Shown here: positions 7,278 to 15,316 of the stretch, in pieces
Numbering within the stretch: the first letter of the stretch is position 1
Layout: each line of letters opens with the position of its first letter
Source of the DNA: CAYQQU01 sp964419545
GTDB taxonomy: Bacteria; Bacteroidota; Bacteroidia; Chitinophagales; Saprospiraceae
Assembly (NCBI GenBank): GCA_964419545.1
Contig: CAYQQU010000059.1
Span: forward strand, 1 to 34,671
Length of the DNA stretch: 34,671 nt
Direction: 5' to 3'
The notes under the pieces: model-generated
Database searches by the model: none
What the model saw: the letters and a program-made list of their open reading frames with translations, nothing else
Told to the model about the DNA's origin: nothing
Made by a program: the position numbers and the translations under genes

Positions 7278-8393
7278 ATGATCAAAGTACAAGCCCCGGG
7301 GCGCGTCAACCTGATCGGCGAGCATACCGATTACAACGATGGGTTCGTATTGCCCGCAGCCATTGATAAAAAAACCACCGTCTGGCTGGAGCCCAACGGC
7401 TCGCCGATGGATTGCCGGGTCCGGTCGCGCGACCTCGACGACGCCTTTTCTTTTTCCCTGGCCGGGGTTCATCCGTTGCCCGACCACCACTGGGGCAATT
7501 ACGTGATGGGCGTCGTCGACGAGTTGCAAAAGCTCGGTGGGACGATCGCGGGCTTCAACCTGGAGTTAACGAGCAACGTGCCCATCGGCGGGGGGCTGAG
7601 CTCCTCAGCCGCCCTGGAGTGCAGCGTCGCCGTGGCCCTGAACGAACAGTTTGACCTGGGCTTCGCTCCCATGCAACTGATCAAAGCAGCGCAACGGGCC
7701 GAGAACGACTTCGTCGGGATGAAGTGCGGCATCATGGACCAGTTCGCCAGCATGATGGGCCAGGCGGGGCAGGTCCTTTTGCTCGACTGTCGGACGCTCG
7801 ACTATCAGTATTTTCCGCTCGACCTGCACGATCACGAGCTGCTGCTGCTCAACACCAACGTCTCCCACGCGCTGGCGGCCTCGGAATACAATACCCGGCG
7901 CGCGGAATGCGAAGCGGGGGTGACCGTACTGCAACGAGCTTTTCCTCAGGTGCGAATGCTGCGCGACGCCGGCCCGGAGCAACTCGAAACGGTCCGGCCG
8001 CAGCTCTCCGGAGTACTCTACCGGCGCTGCCGCCACGTCATCTCCGAAAACCAGCGGGTGCTGCGGGCCACCGAAGCCCTCCGCCAGGGCGACCTGCGCC
8101 GCCTCGGGGAGCTGATCTACCGGTCGCACGAAAGCCTGCGCCGGGATTACGAAGTAAGCTGCCCGGAGCTGGACTTCCTGGTAGACCACGCCCGGCAACA
8201 CGACTTTATCCTCGGCGCCCGCATGGTGGGCGGCGGCTTCGGAGGCTGCACACTGCACCTCATCGAAAAGGAGCGCCGCGCCGGCTATGTCGAAAAGACC
8301 GCCGCGGCCTACCGGGAGGCGTTCGGCATCGAACTGACGCCGTACGTGGTCGCCGCCGAAGCCGGCGCCAGGATTGTGCCCGCAGTTCATTAG
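7278..8393 (+). CDS. galK: Galactokinase
   Basis: This 371-aa GHMP kinase phosphorylates alpha-D-galactose at O1 with ATP, the first committed step of the Leloir pathway. The galactokinase signature GRVNLIGEHTDYND is at residues 8-21 (Arg9, Glu15, His16, Asp18 contact sugar and catalysis). The ATP-binding loop VPIGGGLSSSAALE is at 101-114, the catalytic Asp154 lies in CGIMDQFA, and the third GHMP motif ARMVGGGFGGCTLH is near 315. The start at 7278 was chosen because homologues begin just before the signature (MIKVQAPGRVN) and a promoter lies upstream. The symporter gene follows after 32 bp. No galT, galE or galM is in the window. Confidence 0.96.
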   Translation: MIKVQAPGRVNLIGEHTDYNDGFVLPAAIDKKTTVWLEPNGSPMDCRVRSRDLDDAFSFSLAGVHPLPDHHWGNYVMGVVDELQKLGGTIAGFNLELTSNVPIGGGLSSSAALECSVAVALNEQFDLGFAPMQLIKAAQRAENDFVGMKCGIMDQFASMMGQAGQVLLLDCRTLDYQYFPLDLHDHELLLLNTNVSHALAASEYNTRRAECEAGVTVLQRAFPQVRMLRDAGPEQLETVRPQLSGVLYRRCRHVISENQRVLRATEALRQGDLRRLGELIYRSHESLRRDYEVSCPELDFLVDHARQHDFILGARMVGGGFGGCTLHLIEKERRAGYVEKTAAAYREAFGIELTPYVVAAEAGARIVPAVH

Positions 8394-8425
8394 TTTTGGC
8401 TATCCATGAATAAACACCAGCACCC

Positions 8426-10102
8426 ATGCAATTCGCCACTATCGACTACGCCATCTTCATCGCTTACGCACTGCTGATCGTCGGCATCGCCTTCTGGGTT
8501 ACCCGAAAAGGAGAAAAAACGTCGGAAGATTACTTCCTGGCCGGCAAGGCGCTGCCCTGGTGGGCCATCGGCGCTTCACTGATCGCCGCCAATATCTCGG
8601 CCGAGCAGTTCATCGGCATGTCGGGCTCCGGCTTCGCCATCGGCCTGGCCATCGCCTCCTACGAGTGGATGGCCGCCATCACCCTGGTGATCGTCGGCAA
8701 GTTTTTCCTGCCCGTCTTTATCGAGAAGAAACTGTACACCATTCCCGAATTCATCGAACACCGCTACAGCGAACGGCTGAAGACCATCCTGGCCGTCTTC
8801 TGGATCGCCCTCTACATCTTCGTCAACCTGACGTCGGTGCTGTACCTGGGCGCCACCGCCCTCGACACCATCATGGGTTCCGGCTCCGGCGCCTCCCTCC
8901 TGCCCTTCATCATCGGGCTGGCGGTATTCGCCGCCTTGTATTCGCTCTGGGGCGGGCTGGCCGCGGTTGCCTGGACGGACGTGCTGCAGGTAGGGCTACT
9001 CATCGCGGGCGGCCTCGTCACCACCTATATTGCCCTGACACACGTGGCGCCCGACGGCAACGTCTTCAGCGGCTTTCGCGTCATCTACGAGCAGGCCCCC
9101 GAGAAGTTTTCCATGATCCTGCAGCAGGGTGAGATTATCACGCCCAACGGAAAAGACGCCTGGTGGGACCTGCCGGGGCTCTCGGTGCTCATCGGCGGGC
9201 TATGGGTGGCCAACCTCTACTACTGGGGCTTCAACCAGTACATCATCCAGCGCACCCTGGCGGCCAAGTCGCTGCGCGAATCCCAGCGCGGCATCGTCTT
9301 CGCTGCTTTCCTCAAGCTGCTCATCCCGCTCATCGTCGTCATTCCGGGCATCGTCGCCTACGTCTTGAACACAGGCCCCGAAGGCGTGCTCACCGCCCAG
9401 TCGGTCGATCCCTCCTTCGTCGGTAAGAACGGCAATATCATCAACGACAACGCCGCGCCCTGGCTGATCAGCAGCTTCATTCCGGTGGGACTGAAAGGAC
9501 TGGTGCTGGCCGCTCTGGCCGCCGCCATCGTCTCTTCGCTGGCCTCGATGCTCAACTCGACCGCCACCATCTTCACTATGGATATCTACAAGCCCTACGT
9601 CGAACGCGACGCGTCGGAAGGCAAGCTGGTGCGCGTAGGCCGCATCTCCGCAGCCGTCGCGCTGGTCATCGGCGTGCTGCTGGCGCCGCAGCTGAAGAAC
9701 CTCGGCCAGGTATTCCAGTACATCCAGGAGTATACCGGCATCGTCAGCCCGGGCATCCTGTCCGTCTTCCTCATGGGCCTGTTCTGGAAAAAGACCACCA
9801 ACCGGGGCGCCGTCTGGGGCGTGCTGTTCTCCATCCCGCTGGCCCTCTACTTCAAGGTAGCGCCGAACGGCTGGTCGGACAGCCCGCTTTTCCTGGAGCT
9901 GCCGTTCATGAACCAGATGTTCTGGATCTGGATACTCACCATGGCGTTCATCGCGCTGGTCAGCTACCTCGAGAACCGGGGCGCCGACCACGAGAAGGGC
10001 ATCGAACTGTCCGGCGAGCTGTTCGCCACCGGGCGTACGTTCAATATCGGAGCAACGGTGATTTGTGTGATTTTGGTAGTATTGTACTTTTTATTTTGGT
10101 AG
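8426..10102 (+). CDS. Na+/sugar symporter of the SSS family, vSGLT-like
   Basis: This 558-aa integral membrane protein of the sodium:solute symporter family carries about 14 transmembrane helices. From memory it resembles the Vibrio Na+/galactose transporter vSGLT very closely along its length. Shared stretches are ANISAEQFIGMSGSG in TM1, IASYEWMAAIT in TM2, GFNQYIIQRTLAAKS, AAIVSSLASMLNSTATIF and FQYIQEYTGIVSPGIL. The conserved Ser pair of the Na+ site lies in AAAIVSSLASM. Co-transcription behind galK fits galactose as substrate, though glucose is possible. The protein ends in LYFLFW, a hydrophobic last helix. No frameshift or missing segment is seen. Confidence 0.95.
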   Translation: MQFATIDYAIFIAYALLIVGIAFWVTRKGEKTSEDYFLAGKALPWWAIGASLIAANISAEQFIGMSGSGFAIGLAIASYEWMAAITLVIVGKFFLPVFIEKKLYTIPEFIEHRYSERLKTILAVFWIALYIFVNLTSVLYLGATALDTIMGSGSGASLLPFIIGLAVFAALYSLWGGLAAVAWTDVLQVGLLIAGGLVTTYIALTHVAPDGNVFSGFRVIYEQAPEKFSMILQQGEIITPNGKDAWWDLPGLSVLIGGLWVANLYYWGFNQYIIQRTLAAKSLRESQRGIVFAAFLKLLIPLIVVIPGIVAYVLNTGPEGVLTAQSVDPSFVGKNGNIINDNAAPWLISSFIPVGLKGLVLAALAAAIVSSLASMLNSTATIFTMDIYKPYVERDASEGKLVRVGRISAAVALVIGVLLAPQLKNLGQVFQYIQEYTGIVSPGILSVFLMGLFWKKTTNRGAVWGVLFSIPLALYFKVAPNGWSDSPLFLELPFMNQMFWIWILTMAFIALVSYLENRGADHEKGIELSGELFATGRTFNIGATVICVILVVLYFLFW

Positions 10103-10241
10103 CGCTTAAAGCTTGTTAATTAACGTTAAAAGAGAAATATCCGGCGATCCCTTCCGTTCAACAGAAGCGGCGCAGGCGATCCAATTCCGCCAAATATTGT
10201 ATCTTAGCCGAATGACCCGAATTCGAAAATCAACCAATTGT

Positions 10242-10736
10242 ATGAAAAAATACAGCACCCTTCTGGCCTTACTCCTCGTAGGCTTTTTCGCTACTGCACA
10301 AGACAATTACACCGCCGAAAACAAAGGCTGGCTGGTCAACCTGGAAAAGGCTTACGCCATTTCGCAGGAGACCGGCAAACCTATTATGGCCAACTTTACC
10401 GGCAGCGACTGGTGCGGCTGGTGTAAGCGACTGACGGCCAACGTCTTCTCCAAGCCGGAATTCCAGCAATGGGCCAAGGAGAATGTCGTTTTGCTCGAAC
10501 TCGACTTCCCGAGAAGGAAAAAAATTCCGGAAGCCATCCGCCAGCAGAACTACTCCCTGCAGCAGGCTTTGCAGGTAAGAGGCTATCCCACCGTGTGGGT
10601 CTTCCATATCGACAAAGATGACGCCACCGGCCAATTCCAGCTCGACGCCCTGGGCAAAACGGGATATACCAATACCGTAAAAGAATTTACTGCCGGCGTC
10701 GAACAGATGCTGAAACGCGCAGGGGAGGGCAGTTAA
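10242..10736 (+). CDS. Exported thioredoxin-like protein
   Basis: This 164-aa protein has a signal peptide (residues 1-20, FFATAQ) followed by a thioredoxin fold of the Thioredoxin_7/DUF255-like type. The active site is WCGWCK with Cys58 and Cys61, and the cis-proline is in RGYPTVWVF. The helix NVFSKPEFQQWAKENVVLLELDF after the active site is typical of small periplasmic thioredoxins in Bacteroidota. It probably reduces or isomerises disulfides outside the cytoplasm. The ATG at 10242 gives a complete signal peptide; an upstream in-frame extension to 10113 would ruin it. It is convergent with the DUF5996 gene. Confidence 0.9.
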   Translation: MKKYSTLLALLLVGFFATAQDNYTAENKGWLVNLEKAYAISQETGKPIMANFTGSDWCGWCKRLTANVFSKPEFQQWAKENVVLLELDFPRRKKIPEAIRQQNYSLQQALQVRGYPTVWVFHIDKDDATGQFQLDALGKTGYTNTVKEFTAGVEQMLKRAGEGS

Positions 10737-10790
10737 TTTCTGCCTGCGTTAAACAGAATTCAAAGGAGCAGCCAGCAGCCTGATGTTGTT

Positions 10791-10805
10791 GCAGTGAGTC
10801 ACTGC
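10791..10805. promoter_or_regulatory. 15-bp palindrome between convergent genes
   Basis: GCAGTGAGTCACTGC has perfect 7-bp arms about one central base. It lies 55 bp after the thioredoxin-like gene and 43 bp beyond the end of the convergent DUF5996 gene. Its role is unknown. Confidence 0.35.
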
Positions 10806-10847
10806 CGGCGAAAAGACCACATAAGCATTAGCCTCATCCTGGCCGAA

Positions 10848-11765
10848 CTAACGAGCTTCCAAAAACGTCCGGTCCCAGTTTCCCGTATCCGCAGCCGCCT
10901 CGTAAGTGGTTTCCAGAAAATCCATCAGCACTTGCTCCGGGTTTTCCGCCTGTTGCACCACTGCATACGGCAGGAAGAACTCGCCCATCTCGTCGCTGTA
11001 GAACGCTTCCGCGGGCTGCACCTGCTGCTTGCCGAACGCTTCCGGCGTCGGGTAGCAATAAGAATAAAAAACCGGTGTCGGAAAATCCTTCGAGCCCGGC
11101 CAGAAGCCGGCGCTGCTCACTTCCTGGGAATAGGCTTCCTGCATCGCGTCGAGCGGCATATTGGGCATGCCCCCGGGGTGCAAGGGCGCCTGCCGCCCCG
11201 AAAAGCGCGTCACCGCCAGGTCGAAGGCGCCCCAGAACAGGTGCACCGGGCTGCACTTCCCGACGAAACGCCCGCGGAAGGCCGTAAAGACGCAGTTGAT
11301 CTTCACCATCGCCTGCCAGAAGTTGTGCACCGCTGCGGCCTCGTAATGGCAGTTGTGTTCGTTCTCGGCAAAGGGCACGGCCGCTTCGAGCTCGTTCGGC
11401 CGGGGGTAGATGACGACGTCCAGGCCGATCTCGTCCAGTTTTTCGAACAGCTCCCGGTAAAAGCTGGCTACCGACCGAGGATACAATTTCATCCTGGTAT
11501 CCTGCCAGTGAGTGGAATGGATCACCAGTTCGTGCTCCACGAAGTTGAAGTCGATCTGGAACAATCCGCCCCGGTAGGGAATACTCTGGGTGGTGAATCC
11601 CGTAGGGGAGACGTAAAGCGTGGTGTGCCAGGACTGGTTCTGCCATGGCATCGTTTGCAGCCGGATCTTACCTACGATCTGTAGCCACTGATGGAGCGTG
11701 TCGAGGGAGTCGCTCCAGGAGTGGTAGTCGAGGGCCGGCCACGGGCTGGGTCTATTGTCGTTCAT
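10848..11765 (-). CDS. DUF5996 family protein
   Basis: This 305-aa cytoplasmic protein matches what I recall of DUF5996. It opens with WPALDYHSWSDSLDTLHQWLQIVGKIRL, followed by QNQSWHTTLYVSPTG, a FNFVEHELVIHST strand, and the central HLFWGAFDLAVTRFSGR motif. The C-terminal part has the family pattern PTPVFYSYCYPTPE and a closing FLETTYEAAADTGNWDR. No enzyme function is established. It lies 100 bp downstream of the MscS gene on the same strand; a 12-bp palindrome TAACCCGGGTTA at 11852-11863 lies in the gap. Confidence 0.85.
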   Translation of the reverse strand: MNDNRPSPWPALDYHSWSDSLDTLHQWLQIVGKIRLQTMPWQNQSWHTTLYVSPTGFTTQSIPYRGGLFQIDFNFVEHELVIHSTHWQDTRMKLYPRSVASFYRELFEKLDEIGLDVVIYPRPNELEAAVPFAENEHNCHYEAAAVHNFWQAMVKINCVFTAFRGRFVGKCSPVHLFWGAFDLAVTRFSGRQAPLHPGGMPNMPLDAMQEAYSQEVSSAGFWPGSKDFPTPVFYSYCYPTPEAFGKQQVQPAEAFYSDEMGEFFLPYAVVQQAENPEQVLMDFLETTYEAAADTGNWDRTFLEAR

Positions 11766-11865
11766 TTTGCCTACTTTTTTTCTTTACAAAGATGACACAA
11801 ACGAAGCCGGCCTTCCTTATAAAAACTACGGTAAAGGATGTAAAAATGTCCTAACCCGGGTTAAA

Positions 11866-12684
11866 CTACGCTCCTTCCCGGTCCAGGTGCACATCCAGCT
11901 GCGGATAAGGGATACCGACGTCTGCGCGGTCAAATTCTTTTTTCAGGTTTTCCCAGAAGTACTTGTAGGCCGGCCAGAAGTGTTCGTTGGTCGCCATGAA
12001 GCGCACCGCGAAATTGACCGAGCTGTCGCCCAATTCCTTGACGAAGATGTCGTAGCCGGCTTCCAGGTCGAGATTGGGTGTATTTTTGACCACTTCCTCG
12101 ATCACTTGTTTGGCTTTGTCGATATCGTCGTCATAGCCGATGCCCACGGTGAGGTCGTGCCGCCGCTTGCCGAGGGCGGTGTAGTTGCGGATGGGACCGC
12201 TGGTGATGCTGCCGTTGGGAATGATGGCCAGGGAGTTGTCGAGGCCTTGCAGGACGGTGTGGAAGATCTGGATTTCCCGGACCACGCCGGCGTGCCCCTG
12301 GGCTTCGATGAAGTCGCCCACTTTGTAGAATTTAAAAACGAGGATCAGCACGCCGCTGGCAAAATTGGCCAGGTTGCCCTGCAGGGCGAGGCCGATGGCA
12401 AAAGCTATCGCACTGAAGATCGCGATGAAGGAAGTCACCTCGATGCCGAACATGCCGGCCACGCTCAGCAGCAACAGCACCTTAAGGCCGACATTGACGA
12501 TGGAAGTCAGAAATGGGGTCAGTGAAGTGTCTACCTTTTTTCGCTCCAGTTGTCGCTGCAGTACGCGAGTGATCCATCCGATGATGATAAACCCGATGAT
12601 TAGAGTAAGGATGGCGCCGACGACCTGTAAGGCGTAAGCGGCAAAAAATTCCTGAATCTGAGTAAGGATAAGGTTGATGTCCAT
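11866..12684 (-). CDS. Small-conductance mechanosensitive channel, MscS family
   Basis: This 272-aa protein has the minimal MscS layout: three transmembrane helices in the first 125 residues, then the cytoplasmic beta and alpha/beta domains. The pore-lining TM3 reads AIGLALQGNLANFASGVLIL, with Gly/Ala packing residues, and is followed by VGDFIEA and the NGSITSGPIRNYTA beta-domain motif. It should open on membrane tension to release solutes during osmotic downshift. The C-terminal domain contains DIFVKELGDSSVNFAVRFMA. Length and motifs match E. coli MscS (286 aa). No truncation is seen. Confidence 0.93.
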   Translation of the reverse strand: MDINLILTQIQEFFAAYALQVVGAILTLIIGFIIIGWITRVLQRQLERKKVDTSLTPFLTSIVNVGLKVLLLLSVAGMFGIEVTSFIAIFSAIAFAIGLALQGNLANFASGVLILVFKFYKVGDFIEAQGHAGVVREIQIFHTVLQGLDNSLAIIPNGSITSGPIRNYTALGKRRHDLTVGIGYDDDIDKAKQVIEEVVKNTPNLDLEAGYDIFVKELGDSSVNFAVRFMATNEHFWPAYKYFWENLKKEFDRADVGIPYPQLDVHLDREGA

Positions 12685-12902
12685 ATTGGTATGTTTTATT
12701 GATCACATTATCGCCGGCTAGTGGTGTGTAACCCAAGTTGCTTTATGACAATTAATACAAACCAATCAGGCCCATTATGTTCGCTTAAAAAACAGGGTCG
12801 TCGCTACTCCTTTTTAGATTTTGATGATGAATAAAAACGGGATACATACGACGGGGAAAGTGGATTGGATCAGGCGGAAGTGGAAAATAAAAGATGACCA
12901 CT

Positions 12903-13220
12903 CATCGGTTTTAAACCACAAAAGAAACAAAAGGGCACAATAGGAGCTCAACTTTTGTGTCCTCTTGTACCTTTTGTGGTTCCCATTCTTCACCAAACCC
13001 GAAAATCAAACGCCTGAATCTCGGAGGCCGTCACCTGCCCGTCCCCATTTCCATCCGCCTTCATCGATTTTAAACCACAAAAGAAACAAAAGAGCACAAT
13101 AGGAGCTCAACTTTTGTATCCGCTTGTCCCTTTTGTGGTTCCCATTCTTCACCAAACCCGAAAATCAAACGCCTGAATCTCGGAGGCCGTCACCTGTCCG
13201 TCCCCATTTCCATCCGCCTT
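12903..13220. repeat. Two tandem 159-bp repeats derived from a caspase gene 3' end plus a palindrome
   Basis: Units at 12903-13061 and 13062-13220 are nearly identical; a third, 140-bp copy is at 14480-14619. Each unit joins a palindromic repeat (12913-12982, 13072-13141, shortened at 14490-14540) to a coding remnant. On the minus strand the remnant reads MKADGNGD.QVTASEIQAF and then stops after DFRVW. This is the EF-hand-like tail of the decayed caspase-family gene to the right. The stretch 12685-12902 contains no gene that I can see. Confidence 0.88.
12913..12982. repeat. Palindromic ACCACAAAAG..CTTTTGTGGT repeat
   Basis: AAACCACAAAAGAAACAAAA on the left is complementary with a few mismatches to TTGTACCTTTTGTGGTTC on the right, giving a hairpin of about 28 bp around AGGAGCTC. 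Copies are at 13072-13141 and, shortened, at 14490-14540. Palindromes of the type ACCACAAAG..CTTTGTGGT are scattered in many bacterial genomes; the mechanism of spread is not settled. Confidence 0.75.
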
Positions 13221-13412
13221 CATCGATTATAAACCATAAAGGAAGGCGTAGGTAAACGCCCCATTCGCCCACTCCTCATCCTCAAAACTCACCTGCACCC
13301 CCGAGGAAGAAGTAATCACCGTCGCCCCCGAGCCGCGCCGGAGGTCAGCGAAGAGTTGTTGCATCATCTCGAAGCTGTTTTGCAGGCCGAGGAGGTGCTT
13401 GCCTTTGGGGAA
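13221..13412 (-). pseudogene. Duplicated C-terminal fragment of a caspase-family gene (left copy)
   Basis: The 171 bp at 13221-13391 match 14620-14790. On the minus strand they encode the end of a C14-type caspase domain: LGLQNSFEMMQQLFADL, GATVITSSSGVQVSFEDEEW and FTYAFLYGL, then a stop where other copies read LKS. This copy retains seven extra residues upstream (FPKGKHL) that the right copy has lost. There is no start or catalytic part, so it is a relic. Together with the right copy it brackets the toxin-antitoxin pair. Confidence 0.8.
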
Positions 13413-13426
13413 TTACAAAAGAAGGA

Positions 13427-14041
13427 CTATTGGAATAACTTATTTACCTCTTTCCGAATCGTACGTTTGACCTGTTGCCAGTCCGCTTCTTTCAAAAGGA
13501 CCGGATCCTCATCCTCTTCTGCATCCCCAAAATAAGCCAGGCTTTTTGCCACCAGGAATTCTGACCCATCCGGAAATTTTCTTCGATAGAATTCCATCAT
13601 TTCTACTAGAGAATAAGTTTTCAAAAGAAAAAACAAGTCGATGAAGTCTCTTTTCCGCCCTCGCCCGGTGATAGCCGCTAATTTCATTGCAGCAATGTCA
13701 GGCAAGGATAATAAGCGCAGATTATCAATATGCCTGACAGGCTCCAAAAGGCCATACCGATAATTGACCACATCTACTTTTATGCCCTGAAGGCTCACGA
13801 CCAGCACGCTTTTGCTTTGAGACAAGAGTTGGTAATCACCAATTTTAGCATAAGTGCTCAGCAATTCCTCAGGATCAAAGGAATGCCTGCCAAAAAAATC
13901 CAGATCGACAGAGATACGATGCCCAATCTGAAGCGCCAGGGCGGTTCCGCCGGCTAAAGCGAAAGGACCTAATTCCTCCCGTGCCATCAATACCCTTAGT
14001 AAATCCAGGGTGCCGGGGTAGACTGCCTCCAGGTGTAGCAT
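13427..14041 (-). CDS. AbiEii/AbiGii-type nucleotidyltransferase toxin
   Basis: This 204-aa protein belongs to the nucleotidyltransferase AbiEii/AbiGii family. The motif GGTALALQIGHRISVDLDFF at about residues 32-51 holds the Gly-Gly and the Asp-x-Asp metal ligands (VDLDFF). A later strand KVDVVNY gives the third acidic residue, and LPDIAAMKLAAITGRGRKRDFIDLFFLL is the typical helical motif. Characterised members transfer nucleotides to tRNA or other targets and act as toxins in type IV-like toxin-antitoxin or abortive infection systems. Its start overlaps the antitoxin-like gene by 46 bp. The pair lies between direct repeats made of caspase-gene fragments. Confidence 0.92.
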   Translation of the reverse strand: MLHLEAVYPGTLDLLRVLMAREELGPFALAGGTALALQIGHRISVDLDFFGRHSFDPEELLSTYAKIGDYQLLSQSKSVLVVSLQGIKVDVVNYRYGLLEPVRHIDNLRLLSLPDIAAMKLAAITGRGRKRDFIDLFFLLKTYSLVEMMEFYRRKFPDGSEFLVAKSLAYFGDAEEDEDPVLLKEADWQQVKRTIRKEVNKLFQ

Positions 14042-14307
14042 TTGAATTCTTGCAAGGGGATGTTAAAAATCGTGCTGGCAAAATGCATGGCCTTGGGGTC
14101 CAAATCCCGAATGTGGATGACTTCCTGTTTAATGCGTTCCCTACCATAATAGGATTTGATAGCCTTCCAATCCTCGATGGAACCGTAGTTCATCACCTTC
14201 CCAATGACGTAGCGCGCCCGCTTGTCCCAGTCGATGCGATCGTAGTCGGTATCCCAGAATATAGCTTTGTTAAGTTTCATCAAACTAAAATAATGATTTT
14301 CTGCCAT
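13996..14307 (-). CDS. DUF6922-type antitoxin partner of AbiEii
   Basis: This is a small protein (103 aa from ATG 14307; 94 aa if the ATG at 14280 is used). The core NKAIFWDTDYDRIDWDKRA, followed by VIGKVMNYGSIEDWKAI and a C-terminal LDPKAMHFASTIFNIPLQEFKC, fits the DUF6922 family that commonly precedes AbiEii toxins in Bacteroidota. It is likely the antitoxin by position and overlap. The longer frame starting at 14355 was not used because its first residues come from antisense of the caspase tail. No separate DNA-binding domain is seen. Confidence 0.75.
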   Translation of the reverse strand: MAENHYFSLMKLNKAIFWDTDYDRIDWDKRARYVIGKVMNYGSIEDWKAIKSYYGRERIKQEVIHIRDLDPKAMHFASTIFNIPLQEFKCYTWRQSTPAPWIY

Positions 14308-14335
14308 TTTCAGATGACCCGAATACTCCACTACT

Positions 14336-15266
14336 TCACCACACCCGACAATCAAACGCCAAATTCTCCCGCCGAAAGGTCGGTACCTGCAAGCCCTCTG
14401 TCAATCGCAGCACATACTCCGCCACAAAGGCTTGTATCTCGGAGGCCGTCACCTGTCCGTCCCCATTTCCATCCGCCTTCATCGATTTTAAACCACAAAA
14501 GAAACAAAAGGGCACAATAGGAGCTCAACTTTTGTGGTTCCCATTCTTCACCAAACCCGAAAATCAAACGCCTGAATCTCGGAGGCCGTCACCTGTCCGT
14601 CCCCATTTCCATCCGCCTTCATCGATTATAAACCATAAAGGAAGGCGTAGGTAAACGCCCCATTCGCCCACTCCTCATCCTCAAAACTCACCTGCACCCC
14701 CGAGGAAGAAGTAATCACCGTCGCGCCGGAGCCGCGCCGGAGGTCAGCGAAAAGTTGTTGCATCATCTCGAAGCTGTTTTGCAGGCCGAGCACAGGGCGG
14801 TATCTTCTCCTTTGGTAAAGCCTTTGCAGGAAACCCCTTTCGCAGCCAGGCTTTCCTGCTGTTCCGCCGTCAGCGGCGGCGCATCGGCATCGAACTCGCC
14901 ATAGTGGCAGGCGTCCATCAGCAGGAGTTTTTTGCGGGCGGGGATGCCGTCGAGCAGACCTTCAATATCGTCGTAGAGGATGCCTTTTTCGGAGGGGTTA
15001 GCGAAGTCGATATCGTGGGTGGCGTAGTAGAAATCGTAGTTATCGTCGATCAGGCCGTGGCCGGAGATGTAGAGGAGGACCTGGTCGTCGACTTTGCTTT
15101 GTTCGAGTTGCTGCCGAAGGGCAAGAATGTTGGACTTAGTTACCTCCTGGTCGGTGAGGGATTTTACATGGACCTGGTTAAACCCTTCTGTGGATTGGTA
15201 TAATTCGGCGATATCGCGGGCATCTTTGGCGGCGTAGCGGACGGTCTCCTTTAAGCTGGCGTTGGA
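14336..15266 (-). pseudogene. Decayed caspase-family (C14-like) protease gene
   Basis: From about 15266 the minus strand reads a caspase p20-like domain: SLKETVRYAAKDARDIAEL, LLYISGHGLIDD with the catalytic His, and KLLLMDACHYGEF with the catalytic Cys. Upstream a TGA ends the frame, so the N-terminus is lost. After FTKGEDTALC a small deletion shifts frame at 14790/14791. The next part (LGLQNSFEMM ... AFLYGL) is in another frame and ends in TAA at 14626. A palindromic repeat then intervenes, and the last exon-like piece (KADGNGDGQVTASEIQAF ... ENLAFDCRVW) lies at 14336-14489. The tail looks like an EF-hand-type sequence. The gene cannot make a full protein. Confidence 0.82.
14480..14790. repeat. 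Right direct repeat bracketing the AbiEii module
   Basis: 14480-14790 (311 bp) corresponds to 13062-13391 (330 bp) in the same orientation; the 19-bp difference is a deletion inside the palindrome. The final 171 bp of both copies are of equal length and nearly identical. The toxin-antitoxin genes occupy the space between. Confidence 0.85.
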
Positions 15267-15316
15267 TCAATATTCCGTCACGGCGGATCAAAAACTGGGG
15301 TCTTTGGCGGAGCGCA

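Noticed and set aside
7605..8390. Long open frame antisense to galK (and similar ones antisense to the symporter and the outer-membrane receptor)
   Set aside because: These arise from the high GC content and codon use of the true genes; their translations show no domain or family pattern.
10791..10805. Palindrome as a regulator site for the thioredoxin-like gene
   Set aside because: It lies after the gene and between convergent units, so an operator role is not supported; kept only as a low-confidence feature.
12903..13220. Repeated units resembling a CRISPR array
   Set aside because: Units are 159 bp, in tandem without spacers, and contain coding remnants; no cas gene is nearby.
14904..15203. 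Plus-strand 99-codon frame
   Set aside because: It is the antisense of the caspase relic, whose minus-strand reading gives clear His and Cys motifs.
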